64,000 nt of DNA from JAAYBF01 sp963715445 (GTDB taxonomy: Bacteria; Actinomycetota; Thermoleophilia; Solirubrobacterales; Thermoleophilaceae). The translations under genes were made by a program, and so were the position numbers. Location of the stretch: NCBI GenBank assembly GCA_963715445.1, contig OY970240.1, positions 1,302,001 to 1,366,000 on the forward strand. Reading direction: 5' to 3'. Positions 32,731 through 41,053 of the stretch are shown here, piece after piece; position 1 is the first letter of the stretch, and every line of letters starts with the position of its first letter. The notes below the pieces were generated by a model, which ran no database searches, was not told where the DNA came from, and saw only the letters and a program-made list of their open reading frames with translations.

Positions 32731-33825
32731 TTGCCCCTTCGCGCCGCCATGCTGCCGCTCGCCGCCGTCATCTGGGTCGTCTCCCTCTGCCTCGCCGTGG
32801 CGCCCGCGCACGCTTCGCCTGCGGGCGTCGAGTCGCTCAGCCCGGCGGCTCCGGGAGTCGCCGATCTCCACGGGGACGTCGTTGCGCGCCCTCTCCACGA
32901 CGGCTCGCGGGCGAGGGCCGCTTACACGCTCGGTGGCGGGAAGTGGTCGAAGGGGCAGGTGCCCTACTTCCTCGCCGCGGGTCAGCACCGCTGGGCGGTG
33001 AAGAAGGCTGTCCGCGCCTGGAACAAGAGCGGCGCCCGTGTGCGCTTCAAGGCCGTGCGCCGCAGCAAGGCGAAGCTCATCATCGGCTACTACTCGCGCA
33101 GGGTCCAGCCGCGCGCCACCGATCAGTGCGGGAGCGGGCACGCCACGCTCGGCTACGTGCCGGGGGCCAGCCGGGTCTGGCTACCTCGCCTGACCAGGCG
33201 CTCGCCCTACGCCGACCACAACTGCGCCCTGATCGTCGTGCACGAGCTCGGGCATGTCCTGGGCCTCGCGCACGAGGAGCGTCGCTGCGCGACGATGAAC
33301 TCGACGAGCGTCAACCTCTCTCCGCGCCACTGCCCGCCCAACAGGGAATGGGAGTGGCGCTGCCGGCTCCTGGAGCGGGACGATGTGCGCGGGGTCGTGA
33401 AGCGCTACGGCGGGAGGGTGCGTCGCGCCCGCACCCCGGCGATGTGCGACTTCTACGTGCCCGAGGCGCCGCCGATCGATCTCGCCGCCACGCCGTACTT
33501 CGACGGAGCGGCCGTGAGCTGGTCCCGGCCGGCGGCATCTCCGGTGCCTGCCTGGCTGCTGGGCGCTCGATCCACCGGCGGCTTCCAGCGCGTTCCGAGC
33601 TACGCGGTGGCCGCGGCCCGCGACGTGTGTCCCGCCGCCCCGGCGGTGCCCAGCTACGGCTACCCGGGAGGCCTGGGTGAGACCGCGAGCACATACGTCG
33701 CCCTCGGAGACCCGGGCCGCTACTGCATCGTCTTGCAGACGTTCGACGAGCTGGCTCGCCCCAGCTCCGGCCCGGCCACCGTCTGGCTGGATCACCCGCC
33801 CCCGCCCCCTCCCGAGACCGAGTAG
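32731..33825 (+). CDS. Secreted matrixin-like zinc metalloprotease
   Basis: 364 residues if started at TTG 32731, 358 from ATG 32749. A signal peptide is followed by a catalytic domain with the metzincin zinc motif VVHELGHVLGLAHE (about 165-180) and a downstream TMNSTSVNL segment at the Met-turn position. The prodomain-proximal strand VPYFLAAGQHRWAVKKAVRAW matches matrixin N-terminal architecture. The C-terminal about 120 residues have several cysteines and a Pro-rich end. It probably cleaves proteins outside the cell. The -10-like element at 32718-32723 makes TTG the likelier start. It is followed closely by DUF488 and DUF1697 genes. Confidence 0.85.
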   Translation: MPLRAAMLPLAAVIWVVSLCLAVAPAHASPAGVESLSPAAPGVADLHGDVVARPLHDGSRARAAYTLGGGKWSKGQVPYFLAAGQHRWAVKKAVRAWNKSGARVRFKAVRRSKAKLIIGYYSRRVQPRATDQCGSGHATLGYVPGASRVWLPRLTRRSPYADHNCALIVVHELGHVLGLAHEERRCATMNSTSVNLSPRHCPPNREWEWRCRLLERDDVRGVVKRYGGRVRRARTPAMCDFYVPEAPPIDLAATPYFDGAAVSWSRPAASPVPAWLLGARSTGGFQRVPSYAVAAARDVCPAAPAVPSYGYPGGLGETASTYVALGDPGRYCIVLQTFDELARPSSGPATVWLDHPPPPPPETE

Positions 33826-33832
33826 GCCGCTT

Positions 33833-34321
33833 GTGCCGAGAGTGGCGACGATCGGCGTGTACGGCTTCACCGCGGAGACGTTCGTCGAGGCTCTGCGCCA
33901 GGCGGGCGTCGGGACGCTGATCGACGTGCGGCAGCGCCGCGGCGTGCGGGGCAGCGAGTACGCCTGGGCCAACGCGCAGCGGCTGCAGGAGGCTCTCGCC
34001 GAGGCGGGCATCGGGTACCGCCACCACAAGGAGCTCGCCCCGACGACGGAGCTGCGGCGGCTCCAGTACCGGGAGGACGCCAGGCTTGGTGCCGGCAAGC
34101 GCTCTCGTGTCGAGCTCGCGCGCGAGTACCGGGAGCGCTACCTGGAGGAGATCCTCGACGAGGTTGATCTTTCCGCCTTCCTGGCCGAGCTGCCGGCCGA
34201 CACGACCTCGGCGCTGCTCTGCGTGGAGCGTGACCCCGAAGCCTGCCACCGCTCGCTCATCGCCGACCGCCTGACGGCGGAGCACGGGGTGCCGGTCGTT
34301 CACCTGACGCCCATATCCTGA
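33833..34321 (+). CDS. DUF488 domain protein
   Basis: 162 residues from GTG 33833; a second GTG lies three codons on. The DUF488 signatures are TIGVYGFTAETFVEALRQAGV at the start, LIDVRQRRGVRGSEYAW, and the C-terminal CVERDPEACHRSLIADRL, where the Cys and His-Arg are the most conserved residues. The family is found next to DNA-related genes; biochemical function unknown. It starts 7 nt after the metzincin stop and ends 4 nt before the DUF1697 gene. Confidence 0.85.
   Translation: MPRVATIGVYGFTAETFVEALRQAGVGTLIDVRQRRGVRGSEYAWANAQRLQEALAEAGIGYRHHKELAPTTELRRLQYREDARLGAGKRSRVELAREYRERYLEEILDEVDLSAFLAELPADTTSALLCVERDPEACHRSLIADRLTAEHGVPVVHLTPIS
34314..34319 (+). promoter_or_regulatory. -10-like element upstream of DUF1697 gene
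   Basis: TATCCT inside the last codons of the DUF488 gene, 6 nt before ATG 34326. It may give a separate leaderless transcript. Confidence 0.35.
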
Positions 34322-34325
34322 GCCG

Positions 34326-34865
34326 ATGCCCAGGTACGCCGCCTTCCTGCGCGGGATGAACGTCGGAGGTCATCGAGTCACGAACGCCGAGCTGTGCGGG
34401 CTCTTCGCCGAGCTGGGCTTCGAGGACGCGGTGGCCTTCCGGACGAGCGGCAACGTCGTCCTGGAGGCCGACGGGCCCAAAGGCGATCTGGGCGCGCGGA
34501 TCGAGGAGGGGCTCGCCGCGGAGCTCGGCTACGAGGTGCCCGTGTTCCTGCGCGGTTCCGCCGAGATCAACACCATCGTCGCCCAGGAGCCGTTCCCGGC
34601 GGCGGCCGTAGAGGCGTCCAAGGGCAAGCTGCAGGTGCTGCTGCTCGCCGCCAAGCCGTCGGCGAAGGCGCGGGACCAGGTGCTCGCGCACGCGAGCGAG
34701 GAGGACCGGCTCGCGATCCACGGCAGCGAGCTGTACTGGCTTCCGAGCGGCGGGATCTCCGAGTCCGACCTCGACTTGAAGGCGATCGGCCGCCTGCTCG
34801 GCATCGGCACGATGCGGACCAAGGGGACGATCGACCTGATCGCCGCCAAGCACTTCGCCGGCTGA
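34326..34865 (+). CDS. DUF1697 domain protein
   Basis: 179 residues with the DUF1697 layout: YAAFLRGMNVGGHRV at the start, FRTSGNVVLEA in the middle and a C-terminal GIGTMRTKGTIDLIAA, where relatives have TxRNWxT. Function unknown. The stop codon abuts the convergent SNF2 helicase stop in a shared TGATCA, so the two genes leave no intergenic space. Confidence 0.85.
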   Translation: MPRYAAFLRGMNVGGHRVTNAELCGLFAELGFEDAVAFRTSGNVVLEADGPKGDLGARIEEGLAAELGYEVPVFLRGSAEINTIVAQEPFPAAAVEASKGKLQVLLLAAKPSAKARDQVLAHASEEDRLAIHGSELYWLPSGGISESDLDLKAIGRLLGIGTMRTKGTIDLIAAKHFAG

Positions 34866-37094
34866 TCAGGCGACGCGCAGGTGCCGCCGGGCCGGCCGCT
34901 CGCGCAGCTCCCGCACGACCTCGTCGACGAGCTTCGTCTCGTCGCGGACCTGACCGTCGGTAACCGCGTCGATCAGGCTCCGCTTGCGCTGCAGCAGCTC
35001 GGCCATCGTCTCGTCGATCGTGTCCGGCGCCAGCAGGTACCAGGCCGTCACCGCGCTCTCCTGCCCGATCCGGTGGAGGCGGTCCTCGGCCTGGTCGTGC
35101 CGGGCCGGCGTCCAGTCGAGCTCGAGGAACGCCACGTTCGAAGCGCGCGTGAGCGTGATGCCCTGCGAGGCCGCCTTCATCGAGCAGACGATCAGTTGGG
35201 GCCCGTCCTCGCGCTGGAAGGCGTCCACCGCCCGCTGGCGGCTCTGGGAGGAGTCGGAACCCAGGATGTGCACCGCGTCTGGGAACCGCTTGATCACGGC
35301 CTTCTGGATGGCGATGTGCTCGGCGAACACCACGAGCGCCTCGCCGGAGGCGAGGAAGTCGTCGATCCAGGCGAGCGCTGTGGGCAGCTTCCCGCTCGCG
35401 GCGAGCTGCCGCAGGTTGTTGAGTCGGACGAGCTGCTCGGCGCGCAGCGCCGCCGCCACCTTCGCGTCGATCGTGCGGAGGTCGAGCGGCAGCGTCTGCA
35501 GCCACGTGATGACGTCCTCCTCGGCGAGGCGGTAGTCGCGCTCGTTCGACAGCGAGACGGGCACGATGTCCTGGCGCTTGGACGGCAGCTGCGGCAGGAC
35601 CTGCTGCTTGGTGCGGCGCAGGTAGCAGTGGGCGCGCAGGTTCCAGTGCAGCCGGTCGTCGCTGCCGGCGGCGCGGAAGCGGCGTGTCAGCCGGGCGCCG
35701 CTGCCGAACTCGCGCAGGCGGCCGAGGACCCGCAGCTGCGCGACCAGCTCCTCGGCCCGGTTGAGGATCGGGGTGCCCGTGAGGGCGAGGCGGAGCGCGT
35801 CCGGGGGCAGCTGCTCAGAGAGCTGGATCGCCACCTTCGTCCGCTGCGCGCGCGGGTTCTTCAGGTAGTGAGACTCGTCCAGGATCAGCGCCCGCAGGCC
35901 GCTCGCGGTGAGGCGCTGGGCGTGGGCTTCGAGGATGTCGTAGTTGAGCACGACGATCTCGGCCTGCTCGGCCGCCTCGTCCCACGCCGCGTCGGTCCGC
36001 CCGTCGATCACCGCCACGCTGCGGTTCGGGAGCCATATCCCGCTCTCGCGCTGCCAGGTGAGCTTCATGCTCGCGGGGCAGATCACCGCCGCGGGGAAGG
36101 CGTTGTCGGACTCGATCGCCGCGAGCGCCTGAACCGTCTTGCCGAGGCCCTGCTCGTCGGCGATGAAGGTGCGCCGGCGCTCGAGGGCATAGCGCACGCC
36201 GGCGCGCTGGAAGGGATGCAGCTCGCCGCCCAGGACCAGGCCGTCGAGGTCGGCGTCCTCGGCGTAGGAGAGCGCGACCGTCTCGGCGGCCCGCTCGTGC
36301 TCGGCGGTCAGCTCCACGAGCATCTCCTGCGCGTTGTCCTCCACGCGCAGGGAGGGATGCTCGTCCACGAACCGCACGAGCTCTCGCGCCAGCGCGGGGT
36401 CGGCGGGCACGGCCACCGCCCACCAGGCCTCGCGGTTGAAGAAGTTGCCCGTGCGCGGCACGGGGGTCGCCTCCGGCAGCCGCTTGAAGTCGCGCGCGAC
36501 GGCGGGGTCCCAGATGGTGGCGACGGTCAGCTCGGGCTCGCCGTCCTCCCCGATCTGCAGGGCCAGCTCCGCCGGGGCGGGTGTTCGTCCCGCCGCGAGA
36601 TCTCGCGCGCATGCGCGCGCAAGGTCGTCGAGCCGGACACCGTCGAGCGCCGGTAGCGCCCCTGCGCTCTCGGCGCTGAACGGGAGCACGAGCGTGTCCT
36701 TCTCGATCGCCGCGGCCCCTTCGAGCTCGCCGCCCTTCGGGGGCTCGCCGGAGAGGGTGCGCAGGATGAACGCGCCGGCGCCCTCGTGCGAGATGACGGA
36801 GGTCAGCGCCTGCCACCGGTCGGAGTTGCTCAGCCAGGCGAGCACCTCCGGCGTCGGGACGAGCCAGGGAAAGCTCTCGAGCAGGCCGGCCACCGCCTTG
36901 CCGACGCGCGGCTGAGCCGGCACGCGCCAGTGCTTGCGGCGCCAGTCGAACCACCGACCCGGCAGTCGCTTGATCGCCTCGTTCAGCTCCTCGTCGCGCG
37001 GGAAGGCGAACACCAGCTCCGGCTGGCGGCGGTCGTCGATCAGCCAGACTCGCCCGCCCGCGGGTGCTCGTTCGTTCTCGCCCGGCTCGTGCAT
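34866..37094 (-). CDS. SNF2-family helicase/ATPase (SMARCAL1-like)
   Basis: 742 residues. An N-terminal domain of about 270 residues contains a HARP-like stretch (LPGRWFDWRRKHWRVP). The ATPase core follows: motif I ADEQGLGKT (about 315-323), motif II LDESHYLKN, motif III LALTGTPILN, motif V QGITLTRASNVAFLELDW, and motif VI DQAEDRLHRIGQ. SNF2 proteins of this type translocate on duplex DNA and anneal or remodel; bacterial ones act in repair or defence. No nuclease partner is fused. Divergent to it, 218 bp away, is a DnaQ-like exonuclease gene. Confidence 0.92.
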   Translation of the reverse strand: MHEPGENERAPAGGRVWLIDDRRQPELVFAFPRDEELNEAIKRLPGRWFDWRRKHWRVPAQPRVGKAVAGLLESFPWLVPTPEVLAWLSNSDRWQALTSVISHEGAGAFILRTLSGEPPKGGELEGAAAIEKDTLVLPFSAESAGALPALDGVRLDDLARACARDLAAGRTPAPAELALQIGEDGEPELTVATIWDPAVARDFKRLPEATPVPRTGNFFNREAWWAVAVPADPALARELVRFVDEHPSLRVEDNAQEMLVELTAEHERAAETVALSYAEDADLDGLVLGGELHPFQRAGVRYALERRRTFIADEQGLGKTVQALAAIESDNAFPAAVICPASMKLTWQRESGIWLPNRSVAVIDGRTDAAWDEAAEQAEIVVLNYDILEAHAQRLTASGLRALILDESHYLKNPRAQRTKVAIQLSEQLPPDALRLALTGTPILNRAEELVAQLRVLGRLREFGSGARLTRRFRAAGSDDRLHWNLRAHCYLRRTKQQVLPQLPSKRQDIVPVSLSNERDYRLAEEDVITWLQTLPLDLRTIDAKVAAALRAEQLVRLNNLRQLAASGKLPTALAWIDDFLASGEALVVFAEHIAIQKAVIKRFPDAVHILGSDSSQSRQRAVDAFQREDGPQLIVCSMKAASQGITLTRASNVAFLELDWTPARHDQAEDRLHRIGQESAVTAWYLLAPDTIDETMAELLQRKRSLIDAVTDGQVRDETKLVDEVVRELRERPARRHLRVA

Positions 37095-37152
37095 CGAACA
37101 GACGAGGGTACCCGCCTCGCCTCGGCACCCGACGCCACGCCGCCCCGACGAC

Positions 37153-37221
37153 GCGCAAGGCGCTTCGTCGTCAGAGCGTCAGCTCCCATAGCGACCCGAC
37201 GGATGTGGCGGTCATGTCCAC
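37153..37221 (+). repeat. Copy A of a 69-bp dispersed repeat
   Basis: It aligns without gaps to 62818-62886 with about 55 of 69 identical bases (hand count). It can form an outer stem CGCT/AGCG (37161-37164 with 37190-37193) around an inner stem GAGC/GCTC (37174-37177 with 37082+100 to 37185), loop GTCA. It lies between the divergent SNF2 and exonuclease genes, 92 nt before the latter's ATG. Nine of 14 differences fall in third codon positions of one open frame, so a coding origin is possible. Confidence 0.65.
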
Positions 37222-37312
37222 ATCCGCAGTCCCGCTTGCATGTGCGTCGCGTAGCCCAACCGCCCGATTTGCAGCGCCAATACGTCCGGTTGCGGCTCTA
37301 CCTTCGGACGTC

Positions 37313-38047
37313 ATGAGCTGGCATACGCGACGTCTCGCGGCGTTCGACATAGAGACGACGGGCGTTGACTGCGAGTCCGATCGCATCGTGACCGCATCCG
37401 TCAGCTTCGTCGGCGGGGACCTGCCCGTCGAGAGCCACGACTGGCTGGTCGATCCCGGCGTCGAGATCCCGGCCGGAGCGACCGCCGTGCACGGCATCAC
37501 CACCGAGCACGCGCGGGCCGGCGGACGCGCCACGGGCGAGGTGGTCGAGGAGATCACCACGCTGCTCGCGAGCCACCTCCAGCAGGGAGTCCCGGTGATC
37601 GTCTTCAACGCCCGCTTCGACCTGACCTGCCTCGACCGCGAGGCACGCCGCCATGGCGTCCTGCCCCTGGTCGATCGTGTCGGTGCGGACGGGATGCTGG
37701 TCGTCGATCCCTTCGTGCTCGACAAGCAGCTCGATCGCTATCGGCGGGGCAAGCGGACGTTGACGGCCGTGTGCGAGCACTACCGCGTCCCGCTCGACGA
37801 CGCGCACGTCGCAAACGCGGACGCGCTGGCCGCGGCTCGGGTGGCGTGGCGGCTGGCGCGGCAGTTCGCGGAGCTGCAGGAAGCCGACCTTCCCGCCCTT
37901 CACGATCAGCAGGTCGCCTGGGCGGCGGAGCAGGCGGCGTCCCTTCAGGACTACTTCCGCGGACGGGGGAGCGAAGAGCTCGTCGAGCGCGCCTGGCCGA
38001 TCATCCCGGAGCGGGTGCCGCAGGAGATCACGCGGATCGCCGCGTAG
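37313..38047 (+). CDS. DnaQ-like DEDDh 3'-5' exonuclease
   Basis: 244 residues from ATG 37313. Exo I is AFDIETTGVD (Asp/Glu pair at about 10-12), Exo II is NARFDLTCL, and Exo III is HVANADALAAARV, preceded by the AVHGITTEHA segment typical of the epsilon-subunit family. It is a stand-alone proofreading-type or RNase T-like nuclease. The C-terminal 60 residues are helical (LQDYFRGRGSEELVERAW). The frame is open upstream to 37064, but a -10-like TACCTT (37299-37304) sits 8 nt before this ATG. It is followed 31 bp later by a small membrane protein gene. Confidence 0.9.
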   Translation: MSWHTRRLAAFDIETTGVDCESDRIVTASVSFVGGDLPVESHDWLVDPGVEIPAGATAVHGITTEHARAGGRATGEVVEEITTLLASHLQQGVPVIVFNARFDLTCLDREARRHGVLPLVDRVGADGMLVVDPFVLDKQLDRYRRGKRTLTAVCEHYRVPLDDAHVANADALAAARVAWRLARQFAELQEADLPALHDQQVAWAAEQAASLQDYFRGRGSEELVERAWPIIPERVPQEITRIAA

Positions 38048-38065
38048 CGTCGCGCCGGTCGGGAG

Positions 38066-38071
38066 TACAGT
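38066..38071 (+). promoter_or_regulatory. -10-like element upstream of small membrane protein gene
   Basis: TACAGT with 7 nt to ATG 38079, indicating a leaderless transcript. Confidence 0.4.
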
Positions 38072-38078
38072 CCTCCAC

Positions 38079-38273
38079 ATGGCGAACCTCACTCGCAGTC
38101 AGAAGGAGAAGCGGGCCTACTCGCTCGCGCTCGTAGGTGGCAGCGCGGGTATCGCGGCGGTGGTGTTCCTCGTGCTCGCGATCGTCGGGGTCATGAGCAT
38201 CGGGCCCACCTTCCTCGCCACGCTCGTCGCCGGCGGCGCGCTGTTCGGCTTTCGCCGTACCGTCGGCTCCTGA
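38079..38273 (+). CDS. Small two-helix membrane protein
   Basis: 64 residues. A basic cytoplasmic N-terminus (LTRSQKEKRAY) leads into two helices at about 15-38 and 41-56, with a short GFRRTVGS end. No family was recognised. It has its own -10-like element. The size and topology resemble many uncharacterised actinobacterial small membrane proteins. Confidence 0.6.
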   Translation: MANLTRSQKEKRAYSLALVGGSAGIAAVVFLVLAIVGVMSIGPTFLATLVAGGALFGFRRTVGS

Positions 38274-38316
38274 GCAGCTCGCGTACTCGCGAGTCGTTGT
38301 GCCGCTGCGGCGTCAA

Positions 38317-38338
38317 GCGCCAGGAATTAGACTGGCGC
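38317..38338 (+). promoter_or_regulatory. Inverted repeat enclosing a -10-like element upstream of acyl-CoA ligase
   Basis: 7-bp perfect arms GCGCCAG/CTGGCGC around GAATTAGA. TAGACT (38328-38333) lies across loop and right arm. It looks like an operator on the fadD promoter. Transcription would start near 38340, leaving a leader of about 70 nt. Confidence 0.45.
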
Positions 38339-38408
38339 CAGAGGTTGGATCGGTGAAACGGCCCGTGGAGTCAGTAGCTGCGGGATGCAAACACGCGAGG
38401 AGGAGTTC

Positions 38409-40205
38409 ATGGAGAGTGTGAGCGCCCCGCCGGCGCCCGGCGCAACAGGTGCCAAGGGCATCGCGGACCTGCTTCCGCGTGCCGCGGAGAAGCACGCATC
38501 GCGTGACGCGGTCATGTTCAAGGCCGACGACGGAACGTGGAAGACGCGGACCTACGCCGAGATGGGCGACACCGTCCGCGAGCTCGCCAAGGGCCTGATG
38601 GCTCTCGGGATCGAGCAGGGCGACAAGGTCTCGATCCTCGCCAACACCCGTCCCGAGTGGAGCTACTACGACTTCGCCGCGCTGTCCGCCGGCGCCACGG
38701 TCGTCCCGATCTACCAGACGAACTCTCCGGAGGAGTGCGAGTACGTGCTCCAGGACTCCGACGCGAAGGTCGTCGTCGTCGAGGACGAGAGCCAGCTCGA
38801 GAAGGTCCGCCGCGTGCGCGCATCGCTGCCACGGCTCGAGCACGTGATCCTGATGGTCGGCGACGCCGAGGACGCGATCTCGACGGCCGCCCTGGTCGAG
38901 CAGGGCTCGGCGGTCGGCGACGGCGCCTGGAAGCAGCGCTACGAGTCGGTCGCCGGCACCGACATCTGCACGATCATCTACACCTCGGGCACCACCGGCC
39001 CGCCCAAGGGCTGCGTGATCTCGCACGCGAACTACCGCGCGATGGTCGACATGGTCCTGGTGGAGGACATCCTCGGCAGCGAGGAGCTCGTCTACCTGTT
39101 CCTCCCGCTCGCGCACTCCTTCGCCCTGCTGATCCAGCTCGGCACCTTCGAGCTCGGCTCGACGATGGCGTACTGGTCGCGCGATCCGAAGAAGATCATC
39201 GAGGACGTCGCCCAGGTCAAGCCGAGCTACCTGCCCTCGGTCCCGCGGATCTTCGAGAAGATCTACACGAAGGCCACGGCCGCCGAGGGAGCGAAGGGGA
39301 AGATCCTCGACTGGGCGATCGCCACGGGCCGCAAGGTCCGCGAGGCCGAGCGCCGCGGCGAGCAGCCCGGCTTCCTGCTGGCGCGGCAGTACGCGCTGGC
39401 CGACAAGCTCGCGCTCGCCAAGATCCGCGAGCTGTTCGGCGGGCGGGTGCGTCTCTGCGCTACGGGTGCGGCGCCGATCAGCCCGGAGATCCTCGAGTTC
39501 TTCTGGGCGGCGGGGATCTTGATCCTCGAGGGCTTCGGGATGACCGAGAGCTCCACGGCCGCCACGATCAACCGCCCCGACGACTACAAGTTCGGCACGG
39601 TCGGCAGGCCCTTCCCCGGCTGCGAGGTGAAGATCGGGGAGGACGGCGAGATCCTCGTCAGGGGCGCGAATGTGTTCCAGGGCTACTACAAGAACGAGGA
39701 GGCCACTCGCGAGACGCTGGAGGGCGGCTGGCTCCACACCGGTGACCTCGGCTCGATCGACGCGGACAACTTCCTGACGATCACCGGCCGCAAGAAGGAC
39801 ATCATCATCACCGCGGGCGGCAAGAACATCACGCCGGCGAACTTCGAGGGGGACATGAAGCAGCACCCCCTGGTGAGCCAGTGCGTGATGGTCGGCGATC
39901 GCCGACCCTTCCTGACCGCTCTCGTGACGCTCGACCCGGAGGAGGCTCCCGAGTACGCGAAGGAGCACGGGCTTCCGGCGGACCTCGCCGAGCTCGCCGC
40001 CAGCGCTCACGTGCGCGAGGTGCTCGAGGAGCACATGGGCGAGGTCAACAAGAAGTACGCCCAGGTGGAGCAGGTCAAGAAGCTCGCGATCCTGCCTCAC
40101 GACCTGACTCAGGAGACGGGTGAGCTGACTCCCACCCTGAAGGTCAAGCGCGCCGTCGTGGTCGAGAAGTACGCCGCCGACATCGAGCGGCTGTACGCCG
40201 GCTAG
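38409..40205 (+). CDS. Long-chain fatty acid--CoA ligase (AMP-forming)
   Basis: 598 residues. ATG 38409 was chosen over 38385 because GAGGAGGAG (38397-38405) is correctly placed. It activates fatty acids to acyl-CoA through an acyl-adenylate. The P-loop motif is IIYTSGTTGPPKGCVISH, the adenylate-binding region EGFGMTESSTAATIN, and the hinge HTGDLGSIDADNFLTITGRKKD, followed by GGKNITPANFE. The C-terminus EVNKKYAQVEQVKKLAIL matches the FAA1/FadD15-like bacterial-eukaryotic class. Regulation is suggested by an inverted repeat overlapping its -10 (38317-38338). Confidence 0.93.
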   Translation: MESVSAPPAPGATGAKGIADLLPRAAEKHASRDAVMFKADDGTWKTRTYAEMGDTVRELAKGLMALGIEQGDKVSILANTRPEWSYYDFAALSAGATVVPIYQTNSPEECEYVLQDSDAKVVVVEDESQLEKVRRVRASLPRLEHVILMVGDAEDAISTAALVEQGSAVGDGAWKQRYESVAGTDICTIIYTSGTTGPPKGCVISHANYRAMVDMVLVEDILGSEELVYLFLPLAHSFALLIQLGTFELGSTMAYWSRDPKKIIEDVAQVKPSYLPSVPRIFEKIYTKATAAEGAKGKILDWAIATGRKVREAERRGEQPGFLLARQYALADKLALAKIRELFGGRVRLCATGAAPISPEILEFFWAAGILILEGFGMTESSTAATINRPDDYKFGTVGRPFPGCEVKIGEDGEILVRGANVFQGYYKNEEATRETLEGGWLHTGDLGSIDADNFLTITGRKKDIIITAGGKNITPANFEGDMKQHPLVSQCVMVGDRRPFLTALVTLDPEEAPEYAKEHGLPADLAELAASAHVREVLEEHMGEVNKKYAQVEQVKKLAILPHDLTQETGELTPTLKVKRAVVVEKYAADIERLYAG

Positions 40206-40237
40206 CGCCGCGCGCGCGCCTGGACGGGTAGTCCCCA

Positions 40238-40259
40238 GCCGCCGGCTGGTGCCGGCGGC
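40238..40259. terminator. Bidirectional terminator hairpin
   Basis: Perfect 9-bp arms GCCGCCGGC/GCCGGCGGC with a TGGT loop, centred in the 60-bp gap between the convergent acyl-CoA ligase and the degenerate P-loop gene. Confidence 0.6.
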
Positions 40260-40265
40260 CGCCGG

Positions 40266-40904
40266 TCAGTCGTCAGACGGCGGCGGCCTGAAGACGATCC
40301 GCTTGAGCTCCCCGACCGAGCCGGGCCCCAGGCGCAGAACCGTGTGGAAGCCCTCCCCGCCGAGCTCGCCCGCGTCGAGTGCCTTGCGCAGCTTGTTGAG
40401 CGCGGGTCGATCCTCGTCGTCGATCTGCTCGCGCGGCGGCTCGATGAGGATCAGGTGGCACGGCCGCTTCAGGCTGGCGGCCACGCGCACGTAGCGCTCG
40501 CGTGCCCCGGCGTCGAGGCCCTCGGTGGTGATGACCACGCTCTCCTTCGCCTCGAGCCGCTTCAGGATCGCCGCGTCGAGCAGCTCGGTGGCGCGCTCCT
40601 CGATGCTCTCCTCGGGGACCCTGCCGGCCAGGAGCTTGCGGACCTTGGCGAGCGAGAGCAGCGCGCTGCGATCCTCGATCAGCCCTGAGGCAAAGCGCTC
40701 GCCCACGCTCACGACTGGGGACACCACCAGGAGCAGGCTCCCGGGCGAGTAGCGCTGGAGCGCGGACGGGCGCAGGATGCGGGAGCGGACCGAGAGGTCG
40801 GCCGGCCTGGGCGGAGCGCCGTCGCGACGCGGACGATCCGAGGACCAGCCTCCTCGCTCGTCTTGATCGATGGTGACGCTGCGCTTCGGGGGCGGAGTGG
40901 ACAT
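40266..40904 (-). CDS. Degenerate P-loop kinase-like protein (AAA_33/PNKP-like fold), probably ATP-binding deficient
   Basis: 212 residues from ATG 40904 (AGGA 8 nt upstream; a GTG two codons earlier is also possible). After a 50-residue disordered, charged N-terminus the protein shows the secondary-structure rhythm of small P-loop kinases: a strand LLLVVSP where Walker A should follow, helices, then KESVVITTEGLDAGARERYV (the DATN-like region) and CHLILIEPPREQ. The Walker A GxxGxGKS is replaced by VVSVGERFA, with no Lys-Ser. If the fold assignment is right, this is a pseudo-kinase. It is convergent with the acyl-CoA ligase and divergent from the SpoIIE phosphatase gene. Confidence 0.55.
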   Translation of the reverse strand: MSTPPPKRSVTIDQDERGGWSSDRPRRDGAPPRPADLSVRSRILRPSALQRYSPGSLLLVVSPVVSVGERFASGLIEDRSALLSLAKVRKLLAGRVPEESIEERATELLDAAILKRLEAKESVVITTEGLDAGARERYVRVAASLKRPCHLILIEPPREQIDDEDRPALNKLRKALDAGELGGEGFHTVLRLGPGSVGELKRIVFRPPPSDD

Positions 40905-41053
40905 GCCCACATCCTGACGGACGGCGAGCGATTCGCCCTTTGGGGCGCTCCGCGGGGCCTGGATGGAGGTGGACGGATGATCGATGCACGGTGCCGTGGC
41001 TCACCGGTTGCGCCGAGCGAACCGACGAAAACCTCGTGCTGCCGCATAGATCG

